From assembly GCA_017524805.1 (NCBI GenBank), contig JAFXUX010000033.1, positions 62,001 through 126,000 on the forward strand: a stretch of DNA of 64,000 nucleotides. Reading direction: 5' to 3'. This document shows positions 1 to 8,278 of this stretch, piece after piece. This stretch comes from Candidatus Methanomethylophilaceae archaeon (GTDB lineage: Archaea > Thermoplasmatota > Thermoplasmata > Methanomassiliicoccales > Methanomethylophilaceae). The number at the start of each line of letters is the position of its first letter. The stretch's first letter is position 1. A program made the translations under genes and the position numbers. The notes below the pieces were generated by a model. The model was not told where the DNA came from. It did no database searches and saw only the letters and a list, made by a program, of their open reading frames with translations.

Positions 1-1805
1 TGTCGTCCGGCCAGATAGGAAAGAATTTCATGTCGGTCGGAAGGGTCCAAAGCCCTACCCTCAAGCTTCTGGTCGACAGGCACGAAGAGATAGAGGGATT
101 CGTCCCGGTGCCGTTCTGGGATGTCATCGGAAAATTCGGGATGCTGGCTTTCAAAGGCGGCCATGAGGGCAACCATTTCTGGGAGAAGGAAAAAGCAGAT
201 GCCGTGCTGGCGAAAGTCGAAGGCGAAAAAGAAGGGACGGTCGTGGAATACGTCGTCACCAAGAAAGAGGAATACAAGCCCGCCCCGTTCGACACCACCC
301 AGATGCAGGTGGAAGCCAACAAAATCGGCATCCCTCCGACGACCGCCATGAAGCTCGCCGAGGACCTTTACACCGGGGGATACATCTCCTATCCGCGTAC
401 GGAAAACACGGAATATCCCCGCACGCTCAACCTGAGGTCGGTCCTCGAGAAGCTGAAGGAATCAGAATTCGGAACCGAAGCCGAGGAAATCCTCTCCCAA
501 GAGAAGATAATCCCGTCCAAAGGGAAGAGAAGAACCACCGACCATCCGCCGATTTACCCTACCGCTGGTGCATCATCCGACAAGATGAAGGGCGACAAAT
601 GGAAGCTGTATGAGCTCATCGTGAGAAGGTTCCTCGCCACCGTCGCGCCCAACGCCGAAGCGGAGGTGACGACCTGCGCCATAGATGTCGCCGGGGAGAG
701 ATTCCTAGCCGAAGGGTATGCCCTGAAAAAGCAGGGGTGGAAAAAGTATTATAAGAAATATCTGAAAGCGCCCCCCGCGAAGCTGCCCGAGATGGAGGTC
801 GGGGACAGAGTGGAGATCAGATCCATGTCCGCCGCCGAATCCGAGACCCAGCCGCCTTACAGATACAATCAAGGTACCCTCATCCAAGAGATGGACAGGC
901 TTCAGCTCGGAACCAAGAGCACCAGGCACGACATCATCAGCAAACTGTTCTCGAGGAATTACGTCCAAGGAAACTATATGATTCCCACCTACAGCGGCAT
1001 AGCCCTCACCAAATCGCTGGAGAAGCACGGCGGCGGGATAACCGAGCCGGACATGACCGCGAAACTGGAAGCTGACATGGCCAGCATCACCGAGGGCAAG
1101 CGCACGATGGACGAAGTGGTGAAGGAATCCCAGGACATGCTCCACAGCGTCGCTGTAAAGATCTCCGAGGAATCCGAGGCCATTGGCGAAGAGATCAAGG
1201 TCGCGCTCCACAGCCAGCAGCATGTGGGCGTATGCCCCGACTGCGGCAATGACATGGTAATAAAAAGATCCAAAAACGGGAATTTCATCGGATGCAACGG
1301 ATATCCCGAATGCACCCGCGCATATCCCATCCCGAAAGGTGCGCTGAATCAGATGACCGAGACTGTGTGCCCCGTATGCGGGCTGCCGCAGCTCAAAGTC
1401 ATCAGGAAAGGCAATCCGCCTTCTGTCCAATGCATAGACCCGAAATGCAAGAGCAACGTGGAGAAAAACGATCTCGGCCCCTGCCCGACGTGCGGGAAAG
1501 GCCGCATAAGAGTCATGTTCTCCAAACAGGGCAAAAGATTCGCCGGATGCTCCGAATGGCCCGCCTGCTCCCAGACATACCCTCTCAGACCGAGGGGAAG
1601 CGTCCAGTCCGCGAAGAAAGTCTGCGAGCTCTGCGGCGCCCCCATGATAATCTTCGGCAGCATGGAAGAATGCATCAATACCGATTGCCCCGGCAGGAAG
1701 AAAAGCGCCCGCGCGAAAAAGACGGCGGAAGGAGCGGAGAAACCTAAGAAAGCCCCCGCAAAAAAGCCGGCCGCGAAAAAGAAGAAACCGGCGGAAGCAG
1801 ATTGA
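1..1805 (+). CDS. topA: DNA topoisomerase I (type IA), 5' end missing
   Basis: The frame is open to the left edge (it enters at base 3), so the N-terminal TOPRIM part lies outside the window. What is visible starts with SSGQIGKNFMSVGRVQSPTL, the conserved GRVQ segment of type IA topoisomerases. The active-site tyrosine is in the GYISYPRTE motif. After the core come four cysteine clusters (about residues 400-560 of the visible part: CPDCG..CNGYPEC, CPVCG..CIDPKC, CPTCG..CSEWPAC, CELCG..CINTDC), the zinc-finger tail usual for TopA, then a lysine/alanine-rich end. The enzyme relaxes negatively supercoiled DNA by passing a strand through a single-strand break. It converges with the small gene on the other strand; only 29 bases separate the two stops. 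The internal ATG at 30 is not a real start because conserved sequence continues upstream of it. Confidence 0.95.
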   Translation, partial: SSGQIGKNFMSVGRVQSPTLKLLVDRHEEIEGFVPVPFWDVIGKFGMLAFKGGHEGNHFWEKEKADAVLAKVEGEKEGTVVEYVVTKKEEYKPAPFDTTQMQVEANKIGIPPTTAMKLAEDLYTGGYISYPRTENTEYPRTLNLRSVLEKLKESEFGTEAEEILSQEKIIPSKGKRRTTDHPPIYPTAGASSDKMKGDKWKLYELIVRRFLATVAPNAEAEVTTCAIDVAGERFLAEGYALKKQGWKKYYKKYLKAPPAKLPEMEVGDRVEIRSMSAAESETQPPYRYNQGTLIQEMDRLQLGTKSTRHDIISKLFSRNYVQGNYMIPTYSGIALTKSLEKHGGGITEPDMTAKLEADMASITEGKRTMDEVVKESQDMLHSVAVKISEESEAIGEEIKVALHSQQHVGVCPDCGNDMVIKRSKNGNFIGCNGYPECTRAYPIPKGALNQMTETVCPVCGLPQLKVIRKGNPPSVQCIDPKCKSNVEKNDLGPCPTCGKGRIRVMFSKQGKRFAGCSEWPACSQTYPLRPRGSVQSAKKVCELCGAPMIIFGSMEECINTDCPGRKKSARAKKTAEGAEKPKKAPAKKPAAKKKKPAEAD

Positions 1806-1834
1806 TCTCGCCAAAAATAAGGCCCTAAGGCCAA

Positions 1835-2080
1835 TCAGAATAAACTTGGGCCTTCCTCTTGCTGCCCTGAGAAAATGGAATCCAGCTCGTCTATCTCGCG
1901 ACCGATGCGTTGGTTGCGGCAGGAGCTGCATTCCAGTTCTTTTCCCAGACTCAATTTGAACTCCATCTCGTCCCTGTCCAGAACGGTGATGCGACCGCAG
2001 TTGCAATAGATGCTTTTGCCGCTTACGATGGATTCCAGCACCTGAATGCATTCATTTGGTTGGCCTTCCCAGTAGCTCAT
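1835..2080 (-). CDS. Small cysteine-rich protein, possible zinc ribbon
   Basis: An 81-residue acidic protein of unknown function. It has a CxC at residues 26-28 and a CxxC at about 51-54 (CSSC), a plausible zinc knuckle. The ATG is preceded by GGGGATAGG, a fair ribosome-binding site. It converges with topA. I do not recognise the family. Codon use looks normal and there is no competing frame on the other strand, so it is probably a real gene. Confidence 0.6.
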   Translation of the reverse strand: MSYWEGQPNECIQVLESIVSGKSIYCNCGRITVLDRDEMEFKLSLGKELECSSCRNQRIGREIDELDSIFSGQQEEGPSLF

Positions 2081-2397
2081 CCTATCCCCTAGCCCTTGGA
2101 TCCCGAACGGTTTTCCCCATCCATTCTGAACCCTATATCCTCCCGTTTTTCCCCTTGAACAGCAGGATATCGCGCAGAATTACCTTATGCCTAGGCCCGA
2201 TATAAGCCTTGTCTAAATCAGGGCAGCTGTCCCTATTCGTGTCCCTGATCGTCAAAATCGATGTCTGAAAACTGTTTCCGACTGATGATGACATTTTATA
2301 TCTCGGCCGTTGAGCAGATGAAAGGAATCGGCATGCGCTATAAAAAAGGAAGAAAACCGCCATTGCGGCGGGAAGAATTTTCGTTGCCCTGATCGGA
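2081..2397. other. Intergenic region with a TATA box and no convincing gene
   Basis: About 317 bases between the small zinc protein and the 3' end of enolase. The minus strand can be read as 76 codons (2133-2363), but the product has no recognisable motif and its start lies upstream of the only good TATA box, so I do not call it a gene. The minus strand does carry a clear TATA element at 2291-2302, and TCAGGG/CCCTGA arms (about 2214-2244) that could pair. It may be a long leader of the 1835-2080 gene or a small RNA. Confidence 0.4.
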
Positions 2398-3666
2398 TCA
2401 GAGACGGAATTTGGAGATGCCCGGGAACACGGCCTTAGAGCCCAATTCCTCTTCTATCCTGAGAAGGCGGTTGTATTTGGCCGTCCTCTCTCCGCGGGCC
2501 GGCGCACCGGTCTTAATCTCTCCCGAACCCCATCCGACGGAAAGATCTGCGATGGTTGTGTCCTCGGATTCCCCAGATCTGTGGGAGACTACGACGTTAT
2601 AGCCGTTCTTGTAGCTGAGCTCCGCCGCATCCTGGGATTCGGTGACGGTCCCTATCTGGTTGACCTTCAAAAGAAGCGCATTGGCGGCGCCCATATCGAT
2701 TCCGCGGGCGAGACGCTTGCTGTTGGTTACGAAGAGATCGTCGCCGACTATCTGCACATGCTTCCCGACCCTCTTCGTGAACTCCGCGGTAGTCTCGAAA
2801 TCATCCTCTTGGAAAGGATCCTCGATGCTGACCAGGGGATGGCTCTTGATCAATGACTCATAATGGTCCAGAAGCTCTCCCGAAGACAGTTCCATGCCAT
2901 CGACGGAATAGACTCCTTTGCTGTGGAATTCCGAGGATGCCGCGTCAATCGCGAGGAAAACCTCTTTTCCGGGCACATACCCCGCATCCGAGACCGCATC
3001 CACGATCGTGGAGAGCGCTTCGTCCACGGTGCTCACAGGGGGCGCGAAACCGCCTTCGTCGCCGACGTTTATGGAGCCGGAGCCGTACTTGGAGCTGAGA
3101 AGGGATTTCAGGCGCATGTAGACCTCCGAAGACATCCTGAGGCATTCGGAGAAGGATTTCGCCCCTGCGGGGATTATCATGCATTCCTGGATCTTCAGAT
3201 TGCCGCCCGCGTGCTTGCCTCCGTTTATGATGTTGAGCATAGGCACGGGAAGAGTGACATGGTCCTTCCCTATGTGCTCATACACGGAGATCCCTTCGCA
3301 CGCAGCCCCGGCCTTGGCGACAGCGAGAGACACGGCGACAGTGGCGTTGCCTCCCAGCCTGGATTTGTTGTCCGTGCCGTCCAGGTCGATCATAGCCAGA
3401 TCTACTGCCCTTTGATCGGTGGGATCCATGCCGGTGATGCGCTTGGCAATCTCGTTGCGAACGTTCTCCACGGCTTTCAGAACGCCTCTGCCGCCATATC
3501 TGGATCCTCCGTCGCGCAATTCCAGCGCCTCCCAGGAACCTGTTGATGCGCCCGACGGCGCGATCGCAGATATTTTATGGCCTGCAACCGTGATCTCTGC
3601 CTCGACTGTAGGATTCCCCCTGGAATCGAGAACTTCCCTTGCCCACACCTTCTCTATTTTCATCAT
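2398..3666 (-). CDS. eno: Enolase (phosphopyruvate hydratase)
   Basis: Interconverts 2-phosphoglycerate and phosphoenolpyruvate in glycolysis and gluconeogenesis. Full length (422 residues). Clear family motifs are AREVLDSRGNPTVE at the N-terminus, the lid loop APSGASTGSWEALELRDG, the magnesium ligands in SIEDPFQEDD and VGDDLFVTN, and the signature LLKVNQIGTVTES followed by VSHRSGESEDTTIADL. Two ATG codons lie in tandem (3664-3666 and 3661-3663) behind GGGGATGT; either could start translation. The gene stops with TGA. It lies downstream of the response-regulator gene on the same strand with only 10 bases between them, so the two may be co-transcribed. Confidence 0.97.
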   Translation of the reverse strand: MMKIEKVWAREVLDSRGNPTVEAEITVAGHKISAIAPSGASTGSWEALELRDGGSRYGGRGVLKAVENVRNEIAKRITGMDPTDQRAVDLAMIDLDGTDNKSRLGGNATVAVSLAVAKAGAACEGISVYEHIGKDHVTLPVPMLNIINGGKHAGGNLKIQECMIIPAGAKSFSECLRMSSEVYMRLKSLLSSKYGSGSINVGDEGGFAPPVSTVDEALSTIVDAVSDAGYVPGKEVFLAIDAASSEFHSKGVYSVDGMELSSGELLDHYESLIKSHPLVSIEDPFQEDDFETTAEFTKRVGKHVQIVGDDLFVTNSKRLARGIDMGAANALLLKVNQIGTVTESQDAAELSYKNGYNVVVSHRSGESEDTTIADLSVGWGSGEIKTGAPARGERTAKYNRLLRIEEELGSKAVFPGISKFRL

Positions 3667-3676
3667 ACATCCCCAA

Positions 3677-4618
3677 TCAATCTTTATAATCGTTCATACC
3701 GCGCATCAATACGCGATAATCATTCTTTGAAATGGAATTCTTGTCTACCGATACAGCCAAAGTACGCACGACGCCCTCGGTCCTCTTCAAAAGGAGATCC
3801 AACATCCTAAGCGTCTTGCCCATCCCATTCACTTTGACCATATCATCGAAATTATCGAAAACGACCACCGGATTCGGTGAATCTTTGATGAAACCGCTCA
3901 GCTCGCTGACGAGAGTGCCATATCCTTGGCTGCTGAACCCGCCATCTTTGGCTTTGGGCGCCATCGCCCTCACATCTATCTTGCCATAACCCAGCTTATC
4001 CTTGACTATCTTAGGTTTATCTGACGTTATGACCATGACCGAATAAGCTTCCGGATCGAACATCTTAGCGAAATCATAGATTTTATTCGGGTAATCCTCG
4101 AAAACCACATACGAGGAACCGAACCTGACCCCGTGCTCGGAAGGATTCTCCCTTTCCGGCTCCGGCTGGGTTTTCTTCTTCCTGAACATTGAAAATAAGC
4201 CTGGACGGCTTTTCGGCTTCGCATGCGCGCCATTCTTGCCGCCGGCCATATCGGCGACGACGGGAGAGCTGGATGATACGCTGTAGAGGGCGTCCAGAAG
4301 ATGCTCCGTATCGAAAGGCTTGCGGACGCATCCCTTCACCTCGGGAATGTCGGTGGGAATCTCCTCCGCTATGGATGCCAGCAGAACGACCTTGAGCTTG
4401 ACGTCGGGATGAGACTTCCTGACCTCCTCTATGAAACCGAGGCTGCTTTCCCCTCCGAGGACGGTATCCAGGAAAACGATGTCGGGACGGAAATCGACCG
4501 CGTTGGATACGGCTTCCTGCATGGTGCCGCTGATGCGGATCTCGCATCCCTGCTCCCTGAGGATATTCTCGACGGCCCTTCTTATCCCGCCTTCGTCATC
4601 TATGACCAAAGCCCTCAT
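3677..4618 (-). CDS. Response regulator receiver fused to a DUF835 domain
   Basis: The N-terminal 115 residues form a CheY-like receiver: the acidic pair D7/D8, phospho-acceptor D51 in IVFLDTVLGG, and K100 in VRKPFD. A basic/proline linker (about 125-160) leads to a C-terminal domain that starts GSSYVVFEDYPNKIYDFAKM and ends near the stop, matching the archaeal DUF835 family. There is no DNA-binding domain, so output is probably through protein contacts. No histidine kinase is seen in the window. A TATA-like element (TTAAATATAAATATC on the minus strand, plus positions 4643-4657) lies about 30 bases upstream of the ATG, giving a very short leader. Enolase follows 10 bases downstream. Confidence 0.8.
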   Translation of the reverse strand: MRALVIDDEGGIRRAVENILREQGCEIRISGTMQEAVSNAVDFRPDIVFLDTVLGGESSLGFIEEVRKSHPDVKLKVVLLASIAEEIPTDIPEVKGCVRKPFDTEHLLDALYSVSSSSPVVADMAGGKNGAHAKPKSRPGLFSMFRKKKTQPEPERENPSEHGVRFGSSYVVFEDYPNKIYDFAKMFDPEAYSVMVITSDKPKIVKDKLGYGKIDVRAMAPKAKDGGFSSQGYGTLVSELSGFIKDSPNPVVVFDNFDDMVKVNGMGKTLRMLDLLLKRTEGVVRTLAVSVDKNSISKNDYRVLMRGMNDYKD

Positions 4619-4943
4619 ACGAAAACCCAGTCCTGAATGACGATATTTATATTTAACTAAAACGAATAAAAAATGTCTAGATTAGGCAATTTTCATGGCA
4701 TCCAAGAAAGAAGCCTGAATACCTAAGGCAGTTTGATGGGGATGGTACCCTTGACTGCGATTCTGCAAGGCCAAAGGAAACCGGGAAAAAGAGCGAAAAC
4801 ACCGATTGAATTGGAGCGGAAGACACGTTCCGGTATGATACATAGAAGAAGTGATGAAAAGAAGCGCTGGGATCCCGGTCCCAACGGTTCTTTCTGGTGA
4901 CCGGCCGGAATGGCCGTAAATAGATGTGGAAGAGGAGAATTCC
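4619..4943. other. Intergenic region between response regulator and L40e
   Basis: About 325 bases with no credible gene. The left end holds the promoter of the response-regulator gene. Around 4899-4918 is a CGGCC-GGAAT-GGCCG hairpin downstream of the L40e stop on the minus strand, a possible terminator or RNA-stabilising structure. Open frames here on the minus strand overlap L40e out of frame and have no family features. Confidence 0.4.
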
Positions 4944-5093
4944 TCACTGCTTCCTGCTTTCCTTTGCTTTGGGCCTGAGGTTGCTGTAGCCGCATTTCCT
5001 GCACTTTGTAGCCTTGGGGGCGTTGGTGGCATAGCAGTTCATGCAGACAGACTTCTCAAGGAGCCTTTTCTCAGCTTCTTTGAAGCGTGCCAT
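4944..5093 (-). CDS. rpl40e: Large ribosomal subunit protein eL40
   Basis: A 49-residue zinc-ribbon ribosomal protein: [14 protein letters not shown], then [18 protein letters not shown] and the conserved [11 protein letters not shown] tail. Four cysteines in two CxxC pairs bind zinc. I start it at the ATG at 5093 because archaeal L40e proteins begin at MARF and a strong ribosome-binding site (AGAGGA, seven bases off) precedes it. A longer reading from 5129 adds 12 residues that the family lacks. The TATA element at 5127-5138 gives a leader of about a dozen bases. Confidence 0.93.
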   Translation of the reverse strand: MARFKEAEKRLLEKSVCMNCYATNAPKATKCRKCGYSNLRPKAKESRKQ

Positions 5094-5126
5094 CTTAATT
5101 CCTCTGGACATTCGCATTATGCAGGT

Positions 5127-5138
5127 CATATAAAAAGG
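5127..5138 (-). promoter_or_regulatory. TATA box of the L40e gene
   Basis: Reads CCTTTTTATATG on the minus strand, centred about 39 bases upstream of the L40e ATG. This leaves room for a short leader holding the AGAGGA ribosome-binding site. Confidence 0.5.
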
Positions 5139-5271
5139 TTTTATGAGCGAAAGCGCCCCTCAGTAATCGCGCGTATATGCCATGGCAAAATCACGAAACT
5201 GTTTCCGACCTAGGCAGACAGCAAAAACAACACACACTGCCGCATTTTCCTTCCCAGAATCGGATTTCTGA

Positions 5272-6213
5272 TTACGGAAACAGAGATCTCTGCTTGATGA
5301 AGTCCTCGATCGGGCCTGATTCCGATCCGGGCATCTCGTGGGTGACATATTCCGGTTTGAGAATGTCCAGCAGCTCTTTGCATGAAGGATCTGAGAAGGG
5401 CATGTGCCTGTCGATCATCTTCACGTGATGGTATACCCCGCGTATGAAATCCATCAGCGGCTCCTCGCCCGGAACTACGTCCTCAAAACTCTCGCGATAA
5501 TCCGCGGATGCGCTGTAATGGAAATGGACCGTCCTCACCTTATCTACGACGTCATTGCTGTATCCAGAGAATATGTCTGCGAGAGCGTCTATGCCATCCT
5601 TCTCCGTGCGTATCCCCGGAAGGCAGCTCATCAGATGGCCGGTGTCTATGCAGAGGCCCCAATTCGAGAATTCCAGTTTCCTGTCCAGAATCCTGAAACC
5701 GGAGCTGTCAACCATCCTGAGGCCGGGCCACCAGAGATTCTCGAAAAGAATCTGGAACGGGGGCTCGCCTCCCTCCATATCGGCAACGACGCGGTTCATG
5801 ACCTCCGCGAACTTGGAGATCACGAAATCGTCCGTGTGAGGGAAATGATGGGTGCGGATGCTGGGGATGTGCGCGTTGCCCAGATGGAGGACACCGTACG
5901 GTGGTCTGACAGTTTTCGCACGGTCTATGGCCAATGTTATGTTGGACACCACTTGCTCGGGAGAGCGGCCATACATGTAATACATGGACGACATCTCGTC
6001 CATTTCATAGGGCCTTCCCTCCCAGGCGGCCAGCCAATCGGTGGCATAAGGGAGATGGACCGCTGAAGACAATTGCTTGTGGGAATCTGGGATGGGCTCA
6101 TAAGAAGTGAGCATCTCCAGGCCGTCGCAACCTATGGCATCCAAGAGGGCGGGAGGGTTCCTCCCGAAGAATCCCATCTCTTGGTATACCGAATAGCTGA
6201 GGTAATGCCTCAT
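5272..6213 (-). CDS. Sugar phosphate isomerase/epimerase-like TIM barrel protein
   Basis: A 313-residue protein of the xylose isomerase-like / AP endonuclease 2 superfamily. Visible family features are the metal-ligand glutamate in ILFENLWWPG, the GLCIDTGHL motif with aspartate and histidine ligands, TVHFHYSAS and a final glutamate in THEMPGSESG. The substrate cannot be told from sequence; DNA endonuclease activity is less likely than a small-molecule isomerase role. It starts 4 bases after the DUF4443-type gene on the same strand, so the two form an operon. It stops with TAA, one of only three genes here that do. Confidence 0.75.
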   Translation of the reverse strand: MRHYLSYSVYQEMGFFGRNPPALLDAIGCDGLEMLTSYEPIPDSHKQLSSAVHLPYATDWLAAWEGRPYEMDEMSSMYYMYGRSPEQVVSNITLAIDRAKTVRPPYGVLHLGNAHIPSIRTHHFPHTDDFVISKFAEVMNRVVADMEGGEPPFQILFENLWWPGLRMVDSSGFRILDRKLEFSNWGLCIDTGHLMSCLPGIRTEKDGIDALADIFSGYSNDVVDKVRTVHFHYSASADYRESFEDVVPGEEPLMDFIRGVYHHVKMIDRHMPFSDPSCKELLDILKPEYVTHEMPGSESGPIEDFIKQRSLFP

Positions 6214-6217
6214 AGCC

Positions 6218-6808
6218 TCAGAATAACTCCAAAGCGGCGGATACTGCGGCTTCCACGGCGCTGCAGATGTTGTCCGCGCCTCCGATGATCAGAGCGTCAT
6301 TCGGAGTCAGACCGGTGTCACGGATGGTCTTGGCGATGGCGGGCGACTTCTCATCCAGATTCCAATCCGGTGGGACCATCAGCTTGCCGTCGCGGATGAG
6401 AATGGTTGTGCATCCCTGAGCGCCCATCTTGACGCCGACATCCCTCTGCTCCATTCCGTTCTTGACTTTGTCGGCCGCCCCGAGGACGATTACGGCCTGC
6501 TGGAAGTCCCCCATGACGCTTTCGGGGACCTTTATGTCGACCGGCCTTATCGGAATCTGCCTGAGGAATTCGAGCCCTGCGGAGGTGATAGTGATCCCGG
6601 TCTGCTTGATGAAGATGAAATCCCACTCTTTCAGCGTATCGATGATCCTGCGCATGCTGCCTTCTCCGATGCCGACCTCTTGAGCCAGCCTCTTCCGCCC
6701 CATGCTTTTGCCGCCGGAGAGTACGTGAAGAGACCAGTAAACGTTCGCATCGTTGAATCTGAACATCGGGCCGAATTGAGGTTCGTCGATTATCTTCAAC
6801 CATACCAC
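6218..6808 (-). CDS. Archaeal DUF4443-type protein with N-terminal winged helix
   Basis: 196 residues. The first 90 look like a winged helix-turn-helix (GRKRLAQEVGIGEGSMRRII, then a wing ending TSAGLEFLRQIP). The second half, with VIVLGAADKVKNGMEQRDVG and ALIIGGADNICSAVEAAVSA, is a small alpha/beta ligand-binding type domain. The arrangement matches the archaeal DUF4443 family; function is unknown and may be regulatory. A good ribosome-binding site (AGGTGGT) sits next to the ATG, and a TATA-like run (ATTATTAAAAAC, about 6835-6847) lies upstream. First gene of a two-gene operon with the isomerase-like gene. Confidence 0.7.
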   Translation of the reverse strand: MVWLKIIDEPQFGPMFRFNDANVYWSLHVLSGGKSMGRKRLAQEVGIGEGSMRRIIDTLKEWDFIFIKQTGITITSAGLEFLRQIPIRPVDIKVPESVMGDFQQAVIVLGAADKVKNGMEQRDVGVKMGAQGCTTILIRDGKLMVPPDWNLDEKSPAIAKTIRDTGLTPNDALIIGGADNICSAVEAAVSAALELF

Positions 6809-6952
6809 CTGAGTAGAGATGTCATGGGCATTCTGGTTTTTAATAATGTTGGATGGGATTGAAAACCATCATGCAACGGTTAGTCACATTTCTTGTAATG
6901 GCGTAAATAAATCCAAAACAGATGGATGGAAAAGGTTTGGATGGGAAGGGGA

Positions 6953-8179
6953 TCAGAAAGTCCTGACCTTCCCATCGATGATCATATCGGACACTTTGTC
7001 CACGTTGTCTAGCCAGTACTCGGCGACGGACTCGGCCTCGGACTTCCATGCGGCCAGGTGGGGATCCTTCTCCGCGTTGGGCAGAACGATCTGGACGGAG
7101 GCGTTGAGAGGCTCGGACACAGGCTTACCGATCTGGGAGAGGAGCCTGACCCTGATCTCAGCCTCATTGGTAACCTTCTCTGCGATCTCGTCCGCGATGA
7201 GCTTGGACATGACGTTGTAGATCTTTCCGATGTGGGTGATCGGGTTCTTTCCGGACGTGGCTTCCATAGACATGGGCCTGTAAGGAGTGATGAGCCCGTT
7301 GCATCTGTTACCCCTTCCGACGGATCCGTCGTCTCCCATCTCCTGGGAAAGACCTGTGCAGGTCAGGTAGTAGTTTCCGCGCTCGTAATCGTCTCCGGTG
7401 TTGATCTCAAGCTTGTAAGTTATGTCTTCGCTGCCGATGATCTTGAGAGCGTTGTCGGTTACGCAGTCATACATCTGCTCTATGGCGGATTTGTAGTGGC
7501 CGGCGTCGGGGATGTATTTGTCGACCATCGCGCAGGCGATAGTCATGGTGACCTCGTTGTCGACCCTGGAGCACATTACCTTGACATCCTGTCCGGTCTC
7601 AGGGAGCTTCTTCTTCATCTTGCCGTTGATGAATTCCTCGGTGAGAAGGGTGAGCTTGTCGGTGATCGAATAGGGCGCATAGCCGACTCCGAAAGAGGTG
7701 TCGTTGGCAAGAGTCTTCCCTGCGCTGTAGATGCCGGTCAGATCGTCGGAACCCATTCCGAGTTTGGCGTCGAGGATCACCTGGGAATCCACATCGAGGT
7801 TGGGGAATGTCTTCTGAAGATAGTCGTGGGCTGCCTTGAGCGCCGTGGGTTTGCATGGGAGATCCTTGCGGTTCTCGCCTTCTCCGGCGTAAGTAGTCGC
7901 GCGCCCTACGAGAAGGATGTAGACCGGGTCGATGATGTATCCGCCGCCGAACTTGGGCGCGGCTTCCCCGGCGGCGATCTGGGTCTCGTCGGTATTATGA
8001 TGCAATACGTGCCCGAATTCCTTTCTGTACATCCTGCAGAGGGCTTTGCTGACCTCTTCTGCCAAAGCGTCGGAAACGCTGTCCGGATGTCCGATCCCTT
8101 TTCTTTCGACAATCTCAATCTTTTTCATCGGCGTGGGAATCTCGTTAAGCCCTTCCGCGTGGATATTCTTCGAAGTCAT
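6953..8179 (-). CDS. mat: S-adenosylmethionine synthetase, archaeal type
   Basis: Makes S-adenosylmethionine from ATP and methionine. The ~408-residue product is the archaeal MAT type, unrelated in length and motifs to bacterial MetK: ERKGIGHPDSVSDALAEEV, HHNTDETQIAAGEA, GMGSDDLTGIYSAGK, NTGDDYERGNYYLTCTG, GSVGRGNRCNGLI and MSMEATSGKNPITHIGK. I start at the ATG at 8179 because the ribosome-binding site AGAGGG lies 10 bases before it; a second ATG at 8188 is almost on top of that site. It supplies the methyl donor for corrin-ring synthesis and other methylations. A helix-turn-helix/CBS regulator is transcribed divergently 100 bases away. Confidence 0.95.
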   Translation of the reverse strand: MTSKNIHAEGLNEIPTPMKKIEIVERKGIGHPDSVSDALAEEVSKALCRMYRKEFGHVLHHNTDETQIAAGEAAPKFGGGYIIDPVYILLVGRATTYAGEGENRKDLPCKPTALKAAHDYLQKTFPNLDVDSQVILDAKLGMGSDDLTGIYSAGKTLANDTSFGVGYAPYSITDKLTLLTEEFINGKMKKKLPETGQDVKVMCSRVDNEVTMTIACAMVDKYIPDAGHYKSAIEQMYDCVTDNALKIIGSEDITYKLEINTGDDYERGNYYLTCTGLSQEMGDDGSVGRGNRCNGLITPYRPMSMEATSGKNPITHIGKIYNVMSKLIADEIAEKVTNEAEIRVRLLSQIGKPVSEPLNASVQIVLPNAEKDPHLAAWKSEAESVAEYWLDNVDKVSDMIIDGKVRTF

Positions 8180-8278
8180 TGGAAACATTCCCTCTTTAGT
8201 TTAAGAATAGAAAATAGTCGTCATAGATAAACAATACGGAAGACAATATTCAAATAAGAATATAATAATTACATATGC
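8180..8278. promoter_or_regulatory. Divergent promoter region of mat and the HTH-CBS gene
   Basis: AT-rich 99 bases with TATA-like runs facing both ways. For the plus-strand gene, TTCAAATAAGAA at 8249-8260 lies about 26 bases before the ATG, and AATATAATAATT lies closer. On the minus strand GTTTATCTA around 8226-8234 could serve mat. Any autoregulatory operator of the HTH-CBS protein would be expected here; I see no clear palindrome. Confidence 0.4.

Noticed and set aside
2268-2281. AAACTGTTTCCGAC shared with 5198-5211
   Set aside because: A 14-base match is expected several times by chance in 64 kb, and flanking similarity is weak.
2133-2363. 76-codon minus-strand frame after enolase
   Set aside because: No motifs, no ribosome-binding site, and its start lies upstream of the only TATA box.
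2863-3546. Long plus-strand open frame opposite enolase
   Set aside because: It is the antisense shadow of a highly conserved enolase gene; no family features.
5404-6066. 220-codon plus-strand frame opposite the isomerase-like gene
   Set aside because: Antisense shadow; the minus strand carries recognisable TIM-barrel motifs.
7058-8230. 390-codon plus-strand frame opposite mat
   Set aside because: Antisense to a clearly conserved SAM synthetase; the product shows no motifs.
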